Assembly: GCA_021296345.1 (NCBI GenBank)
Contig: JAGWAN010000013.1
Span: 4,370-55,357 of the forward strand
Reading direction: 5' to 3'
DNA: 50,988 nucleotides
Source: Acidimicrobiia bacterium
GTDB lineage: Bacteria > Actinomycetota > Acidimicrobiia > Spongiisociales > Spongiisociaceae
The position numbers and the translations under genes were made by a program. Each line of letters starts with the position of its first letter. Position 1 is the stretch's first letter. The notes under the pieces are model-generated. The model made no database searches, was not told the origin of the DNA, and saw only the letters and a program-made list of their open reading frames with translations. Shown one piece after another: positions 17,410 through 26,513 of the stretch.

Positions 17410-18525
17410 GTGACCGAGACCGCGCTGCTCCGGATCCCGGACTACTCGGGAGGATCCCTGCCCAACCTCGTCGCCGAGCTGGAATGGCGGCTGACCGGGT
17501 CGGCACCCTTCGATCGACTCCATGCCCACTTGTCCGACCGGATCCCTGAAGCGGCCAGCCACGTGCTGCTCATGATCGACGGGCTCGGCGCCCACCAACT
17601 CGACCACCCTGGGGCCTCGTCCCTGCTGGCGGCCCGGAAGGGGACGCTGGACGCCCCCTTCCCCACCACCACCACGGTCAGCCTCGCCACCGTGGCAAGC
17701 GGGCTTCCTCCGAGCCGGCACGGCGTGATCGGACACTTCATGCTGCTGGACGGCCACCCCTATCCGGTCAACGTGCTCCGGTGGGTGGACAGCACCGGCG
17801 ACCCCGTCCCCGTCCGGCGCCACATCGTTCCGAGCCCCAACCTGTGGGAACGGCTGGCAGCCGCAGGCATCGAGCCCGTGACCGTGCAACCGCGTGGCTA
17901 TTCGAATAGTCCCCTTACCCGCCTCCTGTACCGGGGTTGCCGCTTCGAAGGGGTCGACGGCATGTTTGACTTCGTCCAGGCGGTCGTGGACCTGGCCCGG
18001 GTTCCCGAGCGTTTGGTTTTCGCCTACCTTCCCGACGTGGACATCTCGGCCCACGTGCACGGGTTCGGGAGCGAGGCCTACGCAGACGCCCTCTCGCGGG
18101 CAGCCCACGCCTGGGAGCGCATTTCCGCCCTGCTTCCTCCCCATGTCGGAATGGTGGGAACGGCGGATCATGGGCTGGTCTCCATCCGCAACGCCGGCAA
18201 GCACCGGATCCGGAGGAGGCACCACCCTGACCTGGTGCTCTATGGCGACCCTCGCTCCCTTTACGTCCGAGGCCCGGCCGAGCGGATCGCAGCGCTGGGA
18301 GCGGAGGTTCCGGCGACCTGGCACCCGTTGGGGCGCATCGAGTCCTGGTGGGGACCGCCTGGTGATCCGGCGGAGGATACGGCCCGGCAGGGGAGGCCGG
18401 ACGGGGCCTTCCTGGCCGACGCCGGCCGGGTGCTGCTTCCCGGCCACATGGACCGGCGCATGGTGGGGTATCACGGCGGCCTGGACGCCCGCGAGGTCGG
18501 GATCCCCCTGCTGGTTGCCGCGTAA
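17410..18525 (+). CDS. Alkaline phosphatase superfamily hydrolase (nucleotide pyrophosphatase/phosphodiesterase type)
   Basis: A 371-residue protein. Metal and nucleophile motifs of the superfamily are visible: HVLLMIDGLG (first Asp), PTTTTVSLATVASGLPPSRHGVIGH (candidate Thr nucleophile and the GxxPxxHG signature), LPDVDISAHVHG (Asp/His metal ligands), GTADHGLVS (Asp-His pair) and a late YHGG. No signal peptide is apparent, so it is probably cytoplasmic. The start is a GTG at 17410 with a weak GGGG-rich site. It is convergent with the deacetylase gene (10 bp apart). The substrate (nucleotide or phosphodiester) is not determinable. Confidence 0.8.
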   Translation: MTETALLRIPDYSGGSLPNLVAELEWRLTGSAPFDRLHAHLSDRIPEAASHVLLMIDGLGAHQLDHPGASSLLAARKGTLDAPFPTTTTVSLATVASGLPPSRHGVIGHFMLLDGHPYPVNVLRWVDSTGDPVPVRRHIVPSPNLWERLAAAGIEPVTVQPRGYSNSPLTRLLYRGCRFEGVDGMFDFVQAVVDLARVPERLVFAYLPDVDISAHVHGFGSEAYADALSRAAHAWERISALLPPHVGMVGTADHGLVSIRNAGKHRIRRRHHPDLVLYGDPRSLYVRGPAERIAALGAEVPATWHPLGRIESWWGPPGDPAEDTARQGRPDGAFLADAGRVLLPGHMDRRMVGYHGGLDAREVGIPLLVAA

Positions 18526-18535
18526 GGCGCCGGGT

Positions 18536-19855
18536 TTAGCCGGTGCAGATGGGTTCGAAGCGCATGTCCTGATCCGACACCTGCTGGAGGGCCATGTCCA
18601 GGCCCTGCACGGTGCGGGAACGGTTGCCGCCCCCGTCGTGCATGAGAATGATCCCGCCATCGACGGCACCCGCCACGATCCGTTCGGCGATCGTTTCCGC
18701 CGTCAGGTCGAGCCAGTCGTTGGCGCTGGCGCTCCACATGATCACGTCCAGACCGTGCTCCTCCGCTCTCTGCCGAGCCAGATCGTCTAGCGCCCCGTAG
18801 GGAGGGCGCAGGCAGGCGGTGGCGTTGGCGCCGAGGATTTCCTGGGTCCGCTGGATAGTCCGGTCTATGGCTTCGCCGGATAGCTTCGCCAGGTTCTCGT
18901 GGTTCCACGTGTGGTTGGCCACCGTGTGGCCCTCGAGCAGGATCCTGTTGAGCAGGTCGGGAAAACGCTCGACCATCGTCCCGACCACGAAGAAGGTGGC
19001 GCGTGCCCCGTAGCGCCGCAGCAGGTCGAGCACCTCAGCTGTATGCACCGGATGGGGGCCGTCGTCGAAGGTCAGGTAGACCACCGGACCGGTGGGCACC
19101 GGACCGAGGTCGAGGGAGCGGACCGTGGCGGTGATCTCGTAGTCGGCCGGCTGCTCGGCGCTAGAGACCACCTCCAGCAGCCAGGGCGCGTCCGCCGGCA
19201 GGACGAGAGATGCTCGTCGCGGCCGCTCTCCCGGTAGGTCGGCCACGTCCTCACCCAGCCCGGCGTCCAGCCACACGCCGGCGGGCGTCCCGAGCGTGAA
19301 TGTGTAGTGGACGTCCGCCAGCGCTTCGATCACGTAAACCTGGCGGTCCCCGGGCGCGACCGTACCGGGGATGGTGATCAGGTTCTCACCGGGCGGGAAC
19401 TCGATGATCTGACCAACCGGTACCGGATCCTCGGGCTCGGGAATGTCCCCGGGCGCTGGTGCGGGCGGGTCCTCGACAACCGGCTCGGGTCCCTCCGGTG
19501 TTCCCTCCACCTCCTTGTCGGCATCGGGTTCCGCAGGCGCAGCCAGGTCGCCGGCGGCGGTCTCGGTCTCCGGCTCGACCACCTCTGGCGCCCCCTCGAC
19601 GAGCGGCTCGGGTGCGGGCGGGGGTTCCTCCGCCCCGCTCGGTTCACCGGCGGCCGGAGCAGTGGTACTGGACGGCGAAGAGACCGTCGGGGCAGGTTCG
19701 GGGTCAGTAGGCCGAGTGGACGGAACAGCCGGTTCGGAAGGAGGTGGAGTGTCCGGTACCGGCGCCGGCGAGGCCGTGGTCGAGCACCCTGCAACCAATC
19801 CGGCCAGCACCAGGCCGATCGCTACCCATCGCGCCCGCCCCCTGCTGCGCTTCAT
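18536..19855 (-). CDS. Lipoprotein polysaccharide deacetylase (NodB/CE4)
   Basis: A 439-residue exported protein. Basic N-terminus and hydrophobic core end in a lipobox LVAGC (Cys24). A Pro/Glu/Thr-rich spacer of about 130 residues follows, then a beta-rich segment (residues 150-240) and a C-terminal NodB domain. Catalytic CE4 motifs are intact: TFDDGPHP (base and metal Asp), HTWNH (metal histidines) and RPPYG. The domain probably deacetylates cell-wall or extracellular glycans, held away from the membrane by the spacer. The ATG overlaps the quinone oxidoreductase stop by 4 nt (ATGA), so the two are translationally coupled although the functions look unrelated. Confidence 0.88.
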   Translation of the reverse strand: MKRSRGRARWVAIGLVLAGLVAGCSTTASPAPVPDTPPPSEPAVPSTRPTDPEPAPTVSSPSSTTAPAAGEPSGAEEPPPAPEPLVEGAPEVVEPETETAAGDLAAPAEPDADKEVEGTPEGPEPVVEDPPAPAPGDIPEPEDPVPVGQIIEFPPGENLITIPGTVAPGDRQVYVIEALADVHYTFTLGTPAGVWLDAGLGEDVADLPGERPRRASLVLPADAPWLLEVVSSAEQPADYEITATVRSLDLGPVPTGPVVYLTFDDGPHPVHTAEVLDLLRRYGARATFFVVGTMVERFPDLLNRILLEGHTVANHTWNHENLAKLSGEAIDRTIQRTQEILGANATACLRPPYGALDDLARQRAEEHGLDVIMWSASANDWLDLTAETIAERIVAGAVDGGIILMHDGGGNRSRTVQGLDMALQQVSDQDMRFEPICTG

Positions 19856-20817
19856 GGCTCGATGAGCACCTTGCCGGTGGTGGCACGCCCTTCGATCGCT
19901 CGATGGGCGTCCGCGGCCGATGCGAGCGGGAACCGCGCCCCGATCCTTACGTCCATCCCACCGGCCACCCAGGCGAACAGGTCCTCGCTCCGGGACAGCA
20001 GGGCCCGGCGGTTAGCGACATGATGGAACAGGGTCGGCCGGGTGAAGAAGATCGAACCGTTGGCGGTGAGATCCAGCGGGTCGATGGGATCCACGGCTCC
20101 GGAGGCGTTACCGAACGCCACCATCAGCCCGAACGGACGGAGCAGGCCCAGGCCGGCCGGAACCGTCGCCTTCCCGACGCCGTCGTAGACAACGTCCAGC
20201 GGCCTGGAGCCTCCTATCTCCTCCACCCGCTTAGCGAAGTCCTCCTGGGTGTACACGATCACATGATCGGCGCCCGCCGCCCTCGACAACTCGGCCTTGG
20301 CCTCGGTTCCCACCGTCGTGTAGACGGTGGCGCCGAGCCGCTTGGCGATCTGGGTGAGCAGCAACCCGACCCCACCGGCGCCCGCATGGATCAGGCAGGC
20401 CGAACCCGGCTCCAGGGGGTAGGTGTCAACAGCCAGGTAGTGGGCGGTTAGACCTTGAACCATAAGCGCCGCCGCCTGGCCCGCTGATATGCCGTCGGGA
20501 ACCGGAACCAGCTGATGGGCAGGCACGCTGGCTCGTTCCGCGTACGCACCTGCGACGGTTCCCCACGCCACCCGGTCTCCCACCACCACCTCGGTAACGC
20601 CCCGGCCGACCGACGCAACCGTACCGGCGGCTTCGAGACCGGGAGTGAAAGGAAGCTCTACGGGATAGAGGCCGCTGCGGTGGTACGTGTCGATGAAGTT
20701 CAACCCGGCCGCAGCCACCTCGACGACCGCCTCGCCCGGGCCTGGTACCGGGTCGTCGGTTTCCTGAAACTCCAGAACCTCGGGACCGCCCAGCTCGGTT
20801 ATCACGATGGCCCGCAT
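19852..20817 (-). CDS. NADPH:quinone oxidoreductase-like MDR protein
   Basis: A 321-residue medium-chain reductase of the QOR (Qor/zeta-crystallin) subfamily. It has FTPGLEAAGTVASVGRGV, AAALMVQGLTAHYL, the nucleotide-binding GAGGVGLLLTQIAKRLGA and the QOR-type ending RATTGKVLIEP. The Cys residues of zinc-dependent alcohol dehydrogenases are missing, as expected for QOR. I chose the ATG at 20817 (MRAIVITELGG), with AGGGA 8 nt upstream, over an earlier in-frame GTG. It heads a two-gene unit with the deacetylase. Confidence 0.88.
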   Translation of the reverse strand: MRAIVITELGGPEVLEFQETDDPVPGPGEAVVEVAAAGLNFIDTYHRSGLYPVELPFTPGLEAAGTVASVGRGVTEVVVGDRVAWGTVAGAYAERASVPAHQLVPVPDGISAGQAAALMVQGLTAHYLAVDTYPLEPGSACLIHAGAGGVGLLLTQIAKRLGATVYTTVGTEAKAELSRAAGADHVIVYTQEDFAKRVEEIGGSRPLDVVYDGVGKATVPAGLGLLRPFGLMVAFGNASGAVDPIDPLDLTANGSIFFTRPTLFHHVANRRALLSRSEDLFAWVAGGMDVRIGARFPLASAADAHRAIEGRATTGKVLIEP

Positions 20818-20895
20818 CAGCGCTTCCCTCCCCTGGCTCCGGTTGGCCACAAACGGTAGTCATGGGCTCGGCCCCGGCGCGGTAGGAGCCTTGGG

Positions 20896-21966
20896 TCAGA
20901 GGCGGTCCACCGCCTGGCGAAGGGCGGAATCGAAACGCCCGGCCACCGCTTCCCACGAGAAGTGCTGCTCGGCGCGGGCGCGGGCCGCCGGCCCCATCTC
21001 CAGACGCTGCTCGAGGGCCAATCCGACCGCCTCGGCGATCTGGCCGGTCGTGGCGGCCACGTAACCGGTCACCCCCGGCACCACCGTCTCGGGAGCTCCG
21101 CCCGACATACCGGCGACCACCGGGATGCCTGAGGCCGAGGCCTCCAGGTAGACGATGCCCAGGCCTTCGATCTCCAGGCCGAGCCACCGGGACCGGGCCG
21201 GCATCACGAACACGTCACACGACCGGTAGAGATCGGGAAGCTCCTCCCAGGCGGCATCGGTGACGACCTCGACCGGGACCGTGGCCCGCGCGGCGCGGCT
21301 GCGGATCCGGCCTTCCAGCCGGCCCTGCCCGGCCAGAAGCACCGACACGGGAGTACCGGCGGCGCTGAGTCGCTCGGCTGCCGCCAGCACCCGCAGATGC
21401 CCCTTGCGAGGCACCAGACGCGAGATGCACCCGATCACAGGCCGGTCACGGCCCGACGTGGATGCCCCTGGACGGAAGGTGTCCAGATCCACTCCCGCCC
21501 CCAGCACCGTGGTCCGGGCGGCGCCCATCCGCTCCACCCGGCGCGCCGTGTAGCGGGAGACCGTCAGGACCAGTGCGGCACGGCGAAAGGTCCGGCCTAG
21601 AAGGTGCCGGAGGCCCGGGACGGCTCCCGGCAGGGTCACCTCCGCACCGTGTGCCATGACCACGTAGGGAAGCTCGCACGTCCGGCTGAGGCGAGGACCG
21701 AGCTGGGCGAGCGGATGGGGCGCGCCGAACAGCAGGACGTCGGGCTCGAACTCCCGGATCCTCCGGCTGATCCAGTCTCGCACGCGAGGGGTGGGCCACA
21801 TGAAACCCCATCCCGACCGGACCACGTGGGGTTCCTCGGACGCCTCCGGGTCGGCCGGGGCAAGCACCCGGATGCGGGCCGAGGAGTGCCTGACCAGATT
21901 GGACAGGTACTGCTGGATCCCTCCCGGCCGGGGCGGATAGTCGTTGGTGATGAGCAGCACCCGCAT
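20896..21966 (-). CDS. GT4 glycosyltransferase, PimB-like
   Basis: A 356-residue GT-B enzyme. The N-terminal RPGGIQQYLSNL acceptor motif matches PimB/PimC-type mannosyltransferases of actinobacteria. VIGCISRLVPRKGHLRVLAAA is the nucleotide-sugar domain entry, and EGLGIVYLEASASGIPVV is the EX7E donor motif. There is no signal peptide; it is likely a cytoplasmic membrane-associated enzyme making phosphatidylinositol mannosides or another glycolipid. It lies about 80 bp upstream of the quinone oxidoreductase on the same strand. The exact donor and acceptor are inference. Confidence 0.82.
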   Translation of the reverse strand: MRVLLITNDYPPRPGGIQQYLSNLVRHSSARIRVLAPADPEASEEPHVVRSGWGFMWPTPRVRDWISRRIREFEPDVLLFGAPHPLAQLGPRLSRTCELPYVVMAHGAEVTLPGAVPGLRHLLGRTFRRAALVLTVSRYTARRVERMGAARTTVLGAGVDLDTFRPGASTSGRDRPVIGCISRLVPRKGHLRVLAAAERLSAAGTPVSVLLAGQGRLEGRIRSRAARATVPVEVVTDAAWEELPDLYRSCDVFVMPARSRWLGLEIEGLGIVYLEASASGIPVVAGMSGGAPETVVPGVTGYVAATTGQIAEAVGLALEQRLEMGPAARARAEQHFSWEAVAGRFDSALRQAVDRL

Positions 21967-22011
21967 CGAGCCCGACGCTACCCGCCGACACCCGAGCCGC
22001 CGTTAGGAGGA

Positions 22012-22709
22012 TCAGCCCATCCCGATGGCCGGAGGCGGAGATGTGATTCCATAGCCCATGCGCCGGAGTTGGGCCACCGCCGCTTCGGTGTGTTGACGCA
22101 CAGTGGCCTGAGCCTGGTTCCGCTCCCACTCACTGAGTGACCCCTCGACGATCCCGGCCCATCCCTCCTGCCAGTCCACAAACAACTCCTCACGATCCAA
22201 GAACTTCAAGAACTCCTCGACAGTGGGCCTGAAACGCCGCCCTCCCACGGGGAAGTGCATTTCGGACAGTCGCGGCGGAGGCAGCCCGGCAGTCCCGTAT
22301 ATCCACCCGAACTCCAGAGACTCGGCATGCACATGCACGTGGGCCGGGGACTTGTTGTATGCGTCCCGGTCGTACTCGACTCAAAAAACCGGACGCGGTT
22401 TCCGGCGCGGAACTGGTCGTACCCACAATCCATAGGCCGAGTGCTGGACCGCAAGGAATTCCAACTCTTCGTCTAGCGCTACGCGAAACTCGATCTTCAA
22501 CATCAGACGCTCTTGACCCGCGTCGCGAGCACGGGCGAGCGGGATGAAGGCGAACCCGGATCGCTCGGCATCGAACGGCATCGGTCCGATACGGAGTTGG
22601 TGCGCTTTGCTCGTTTGACGATACCGAACTCAGGCGCACCGGCGACACACCCTCCAATCAGGCTGCTCAGGCGGCTGGCGAACTCATCGGACTTCGCTTG
22701 GAGGCTCAT
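22012..22709 (-). pseudogene. Disrupted conserved hypothetical gene (frameshift plus in-frame TGA)
   Basis: Three readable pieces form one protein. The N-terminus (MSLQAKSDEFASRLSSLIGG, from 22709) runs to about 22580. There one base appears lost and reading continues as MPFDAERSGFAFIPLARARDAG...LKIEFRVALDEELEFLAVQHSAYGLWV. That frame meets TGA at 22381-22383. Beyond it, in the same frame, come VEYDRDAYNKSPAHVHVHAESLEFG and a tail with FRPTVEEFLKFLDREELFV, ending at 22012. The context VFxVEYDRD suggests the TGA was CGA (Arg). No name is recognised; the His-rich AHVHVHAES may be functional in intact homologues. It overlaps the small upstream gene by ATGA. Confidence 0.65.
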
Positions 22710-22897
22710 TCACGCTTGTCCGGAAGGTCCTCTTCGGTGAGAATGTCCCCCCAGATAAGCCACAGGTCCCGCAGAGACGGGTCGTCGAGGAGACCTTCCC
22801 TGCCAAGCTCGTAGAACCCGCGCAGACCGAGCCCGACCTCGCCGGCGGCCCTTTCGAGCATTCCGATGACTTCTTCCCTCGCGACGGTAATGGTCAC
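22706..22897 (-). CDS. Small hypothetical protein, 63 residues
   Basis: Starts at a GTG with GAGGAG about 8 nt upstream; sequence MTITVAREEVIGMLERAAGEV... is acidic and helical, ending EEDLPDKRE. Its stop overlaps the ATG of the following disrupted gene (ATGA), so the two formed a coupled pair. The pairing of a short acidic protein with a larger partner recalls two-gene modules such as toxin-antitoxin, but nothing in either sequence identifies them as such. Confidence 0.5.
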   Translation of the reverse strand: MTITVAREEVIGMLERAAGEVGLGLRGFYELGREGLLDDPSLRDLWLIWGDILTEEDLPDKRE

Positions 22898-23266
22898 GCT
22901 TGTGCTCCTCTTCGGATGCCTCCGAGTGTAGCTTTAGCGTATGACAAAACTAAGTGGCTTGTTTCGGCGGATGTGACGCAGGCCGCTGCCCGAGAGGTGC
23001 TCGCTGCTAGCCCGGAAGGCGGCCTAAGGGGATCTGCGCTACCTTTGCTCACCATTGCAACCGGTTGTTTTCGGGACAAGTGCGGGAGGCAAAGATCGCC
23101 CCAATGATCCCTATTGTGAAACCGGGAGAACGTGCGAGGTGCTAGGCGCGGCGCCGGTGGGATCAGGGACCCTGAGGTCATGTGCCTTGGTCAGCAGGCG
23201 GTACAACCGGACTCCCGGCTCACCGAGTCCCTACGTTGCCGGAGGAATCGAACAAGGAGGCCGAAG
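22898..23266. other. Intergenic region between divergent genes
   Basis: 369 bp without a convincing gene. It holds only short hairpins (TCAGGG-A-CCCTGA near 23162; GGACTC...GAGTCC near 23210) and an excellent Shine-Dalgarno AAGGAGG at 23254-23260 for the following amidohydrolase. A 95-codon minus-strand open frame here has no protein-like composition. Promoters for both flanking genes should lie here, but I cannot point to clear ones. Confidence 0.5.
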
Positions 23267-24448
23267 ATGTGGTTGACCGATGCTCGGGTGGTGGATGTCG
23301 TCACCGGCGAGATACGGGACGGGGTCAGCGTCGAGATCTCGGACGGCCGGATCGGCGCCATCAGCAAGCAACCGGGTGCCGGCGAGCGACTAGGCCTGGA
23401 TGGCCGTTACCTGGTGCCGGGGCTGATCTCGGTGCACACCCACCTGTCCGTGGTGTACCCGTTCTCCGACACCGATGAGAACGAGAACCCCGGGCTGACC
23501 GTGATGCGGGCCTACGGGCGGGCACAGGATGCGCTCCGGGCGGGAATCACCACCATCCGCTGTGTCCACGAGCTGAACCGGGCCGACCTGCTGCTCGCCG
23601 AGGCCGCCAGGGCGGGATGGGCCGACGTGCCACGGATCGTGGGGGCCGGTCGGGCGATCTCCGTTCCCGGAGGGCACGGCGTAGGGCAGGGCAGCGTGAT
23701 TGCCGACGGACCTGAAGCCTTCCGGGAGGCGGCACTCGCCGAGCTGGACGCCGGCTGCGCCCACATCAAGGTGTTCATCACGGGCGGGATCGCCAACTTG
23801 GGGGAGACCTTCGACAAGCCGCAGATGAACCAGGCCGAGATGCAGGCCACCGTCGACGCCGCTTCCGCCCATGACACCTACGTGGTGGCTCACGCCGCGT
23901 CGTCGCTGGCGATCAACTGGGCGCTGGACGCCGGCATCCGATCGTTCGAGCACGCCTACGACCTCGATGCGGACACCGCCGGCCGGATGGCAACGGAGGG
24001 TGTGTTCCTCACCCCCACACTGTGCGTGACCAGCTCGCAGGAATGGATGCGCTGGAAGGGGTTCGAGGAGTTCCAGATCGAGACCTCCCTGGAGGTACAT
24101 CCCACCCACCTGGCAAGCATCCGCCGTGCCGTGGCCGCGGGGGTGACCATGGTCAACGGGACCGATTACCCGCCGGGCGACCCCATCGGCGGCACCAGCG
24201 TGGCGGTGTACGAGATGGGGCTCATGGAGGGAGCCGGGCTGCGCCCGCAGTTGGCCCTCGCCGGCGCCACCTCCAATGCCGCCCGACTCTTGGGAATGGA
24301 GTCGGACATCGGTACTGTTGAGGAGGGTAAGGTCGCCGATCTGGTCGCCGTTGAAGAGAACCCGCTGGCCGACGTGGCCGCCATGCGCGACATCTCCTTC
24401 GTCATGCAGGCCGGTCGCGTGGTGCGGGATGACCGGCCGGCTTCCTGA
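23267..24448 (+). CDS. Amidohydrolase family protein (imidazolonepropionase/prolidase-like)
   Basis: A 393-residue metal-dependent hydrolase. The composite-domain N-terminus MWLTDARVVDVVTGEI, the metal motif SVHTHLS (HxH), the likely carboxylated-Lys region HIKVFITGGI, later histidines in VVAHAASS and FEHAYDL, and the Asp in VNGTDYPPGD all fit. The C-terminal GTVEEGKVADLVAVEENPL closes the fold. The start is fixed by AAGGAGG, 6 nt upstream of the ATG. It is followed after 25 bp by hyuA and hyuB, suggesting hydrolysis of a cyclic amide or its product; the substrate is unknown. Confidence 0.85.
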   Translation: MWLTDARVVDVVTGEIRDGVSVEISDGRIGAISKQPGAGERLGLDGRYLVPGLISVHTHLSVVYPFSDTDENENPGLTVMRAYGRAQDALRAGITTIRCVHELNRADLLLAEAARAGWADVPRIVGAGRAISVPGGHGVGQGSVIADGPEAFREAALAELDAGCAHIKVFITGGIANLGETFDKPQMNQAEMQATVDAASAHDTYVVAHAASSLAINWALDAGIRSFEHAYDLDADTAGRMATEGVFLTPTLCVTSSQEWMRWKGFEEFQIETSLEVHPTHLASIRRAVAAGVTMVNGTDYPPGDPIGGTSVAVYEMGLMEGAGLRPQLALAGATSNAARLLGMESDIGTVEEGKVADLVAVEENPLADVAAMRDISFVMQAGRVVRDDRPAS

Positions 24449-24473
24449 CCGCAAGCCCGCTCCGAGGTAGCGA

Positions 24474-26513
24474 ATGACCGAACGCAGATACCGCCTGGCG
24501 GTGGACATCGGTGGGACCTTCGTCGACGCCATCGCCTACGACGAGCAGAGTGGGAAGACAACGGTGCGGAAGTCTCCCACCACCCCCGCCGCTCCGGCGG
24601 ACGGCGTGATCACCGCCACCCGCGCCACCGGCGCCCCCCTGGAAGAGTCATCGGTATACACCCACGGCACCACGCTGGGGCTCAACGCCATCCTGGAGCG
24701 CAACGGCTCGGTGACCGGCATCATCACCAACGCCGGGTTCCGGGACATCTTCGAGATCGCCCGCGGCGACCTGCCCCGCGGTTCCATGTACGACTTCCGC
24801 TACGTGCGGCCGCCGCTCCTGGTCAAGCGGCGTCACACGGTCGGGGTTCCAGGACGCATCGACCACCGCGGCAAGGTGGTGGAGGAACTCGACCACGATG
24901 CGGTGATCGAAGCGGGACGCCTGCTCTCGGAGCGCGGAGTGGAGTCGGTGGCGGTCTGCTTCCTCCACTCCTACGCCAACAGCGAGCACGAGAAGGCGGC
25001 CAAGAGCATATTGACCAAGGCCTTCCCGGACCTGTCGGTCTCGGTCTCGGTCGACCTGGTGAGGGAGTACCGCGAGTACGAGCGAACCTCCACCGCGGTG
25101 GCCGACGCCTACATCCGTCCCATCCTGGGCAGGTACCTCACCGACCTGGAGGACCGGCTCCGCGACGGGGGGTTCGACGGTTCCTTCCTGATCATGCGTT
25201 CGGCAGGCGGCGCGATGACCTCGGAGATCGCCCGCGTGTCGCCGCTCCTGACCGTCTTCTCCGGTCCGGCGGGCGGCATCGCCGGGACGATCAGCCTGGG
25301 GGAGGCCACCGGCCGCTCCTCCCTCATCTCCTTCGACGTGGGGGGGACCAGCCTCGACGCCTGCGTCATCGTGGACGGCGTACCCACCGAGGTCTACGAA
25401 GCCGAGATCGAGAGCCTGCCGATCCGCATTCCCGTGTTCGACATCCGCACCATCGGGGCTGGAGGAGGGTCCATCGCCTGGATGGACAAGGGGCTCCTCA
25501 GGGTCGGCCCCCGGAGCGCCGGCGCGGTACCGGGACCGATTTGCTACGGGCGCGGCAACACCGAGCCGACCGTGACCGACGCCGCCCTCTGCCTCGGGTA
25601 CCTGGCGGCGGACGAGTTCCTCGGAGGGGAGATGAGCCTGGACGAAGCCGCCGCGGTCCGGGGTGTGACCGAGAAGCTGGCCGCACCGCTCGGCATGCCC
25701 ACCGGGCGGGCCGCCGCCGCGGTCTTCGACGTGCTTCTGGCCCGCACCGTGGGCGCCATCCGAGAGATCACGGTGGAGCGAGGTCTCGATCCCAGGGAGT
25801 TCTCCTTGGTGGCCTTCGGGGGGGCGGGGCCGATGCTGGCGCCGCTCCTGGCGAGGGAGATGGAACTGCCCGAGGTGGTGGTGCCGGCCGCACCGGCCGT
25901 GTTCTCCGCCTGGGGAATGCTCATGTCGGACCTGGAGTACGACCTGGGCCAGACGGTGCTGACCATGCTCGACGACGCCGCCCTCGCCCAGATAGAAGGT
26001 GTGTTCGCTCAACTGGAGAGCGAGGCCGACCACGTGCTCGCCGCCCAGTCCGTGCCTCCCGGGAACCGGGTGCTGCTGCGACGCCTGGACCTGCGCTACA
26101 ACGGCCAGGAGCACACCCTGTCGGTCGAACTCAGGGAGGCCGACGACACGGGATCGGTGATCGACCGGTTCCATCGCAGGCACGTGGAGCGCTACGGGCA
26201 CAGCTTGACGGAGGAAGTCCAGATCCTCACCGCCCGGGTCAGGGCGATCGGGCGCCTGGAGAAACCGTCCGCCCTGCTCGGCGGAAGCCATGCCGAGGAG
26301 CCGGGTGGAGTTGGGAGCCGCGTAGGCGAGCGTCACGCCTTCGACTTCGCCACCCGGGAGAGCCGCCCGTTCCCGATCTACGAGCGGAGCCTGCTGGAGG
26401 CGGGGGTGGAGATCGACGGCCCCGCCATCATCCGCGAGCCCACCTCGGTGACGATCATCCACGGCGACCAAAGGGCCGTTCCCGATGACTCAGGGAATCT
26501 GGTGGTGAAGTGA
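24474..26513 (+). CDS. hyuA: Hydantoinase/oxoprolinase family subunit A
   Basis: A 679-residue protein of the HyuA/5-oxoprolinase/acetone-carboxylase beta family. The N-terminal ATP-binding motif AVDIGGTFVDAIAYD, THGTTLGLNAILERNG, GPAGGIAGT, SFDVGGTSLDACV, GAGGGSIAW and SAGAVPGPICYGRG are all present. Such subunits couple ATP hydrolysis to opening of hydantoin, oxoproline or related rings together with HyuB. ATG start with GAGGTAG upstream. It overlaps hyuB by 4 nt (GTGA). ATP-dependent cyclic-imide hydrolase is the family expectation; the precise substrate is not known. Confidence 0.9.
   Translation: MTERRYRLAVDIGGTFVDAIAYDEQSGKTTVRKSPTTPAAPADGVITATRATGAPLEESSVYTHGTTLGLNAILERNGSVTGIITNAGFRDIFEIARGDLPRGSMYDFRYVRPPLLVKRRHTVGVPGRIDHRGKVVEELDHDAVIEAGRLLSERGVESVAVCFLHSYANSEHEKAAKSILTKAFPDLSVSVSVDLVREYREYERTSTAVADAYIRPILGRYLTDLEDRLRDGGFDGSFLIMRSAGGAMTSEIARVSPLLTVFSGPAGGIAGTISLGEATGRSSLISFDVGGTSLDACVIVDGVPTEVYEAEIESLPIRIPVFDIRTIGAGGGSIAWMDKGLLRVGPRSAGAVPGPICYGRGNTEPTVTDAALCLGYLAADEFLGGEMSLDEAAAVRGVTEKLAAPLGMPTGRAAAAVFDVLLARTVGAIREITVERGLDPREFSLVAFGGAGPMLAPLLAREMELPEVVVPAAPAVFSAWGMLMSDLEYDLGQTVLTMLDDAALAQIEGVFAQLESEADHVLAAQSVPPGNRVLLRRLDLRYNGQEHTLSVELREADDTGSVIDRFHRRHVERYGHSLTEEVQILTARVRAIGRLEKPSALLGGSHAEEPGGVGSRVGERHAFDFATRESRPFPIYERSLLEAGVEIDGPAIIREPTSVTIIHGDQRAVPDDSGNLVVK

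Noticed and set aside
22894-23181. 95-codon minus-strand open frame upstream of the small hypothetical gene
   Set aside because: No ribosome site, no conserved look, and it occupies the expected promoter region.
24648-26471. 607-codon minus-strand open frame opposite hyuA
   Set aside because: Antisense to hyuA, no recognisable domain, His/Gly-rich shadow composition.
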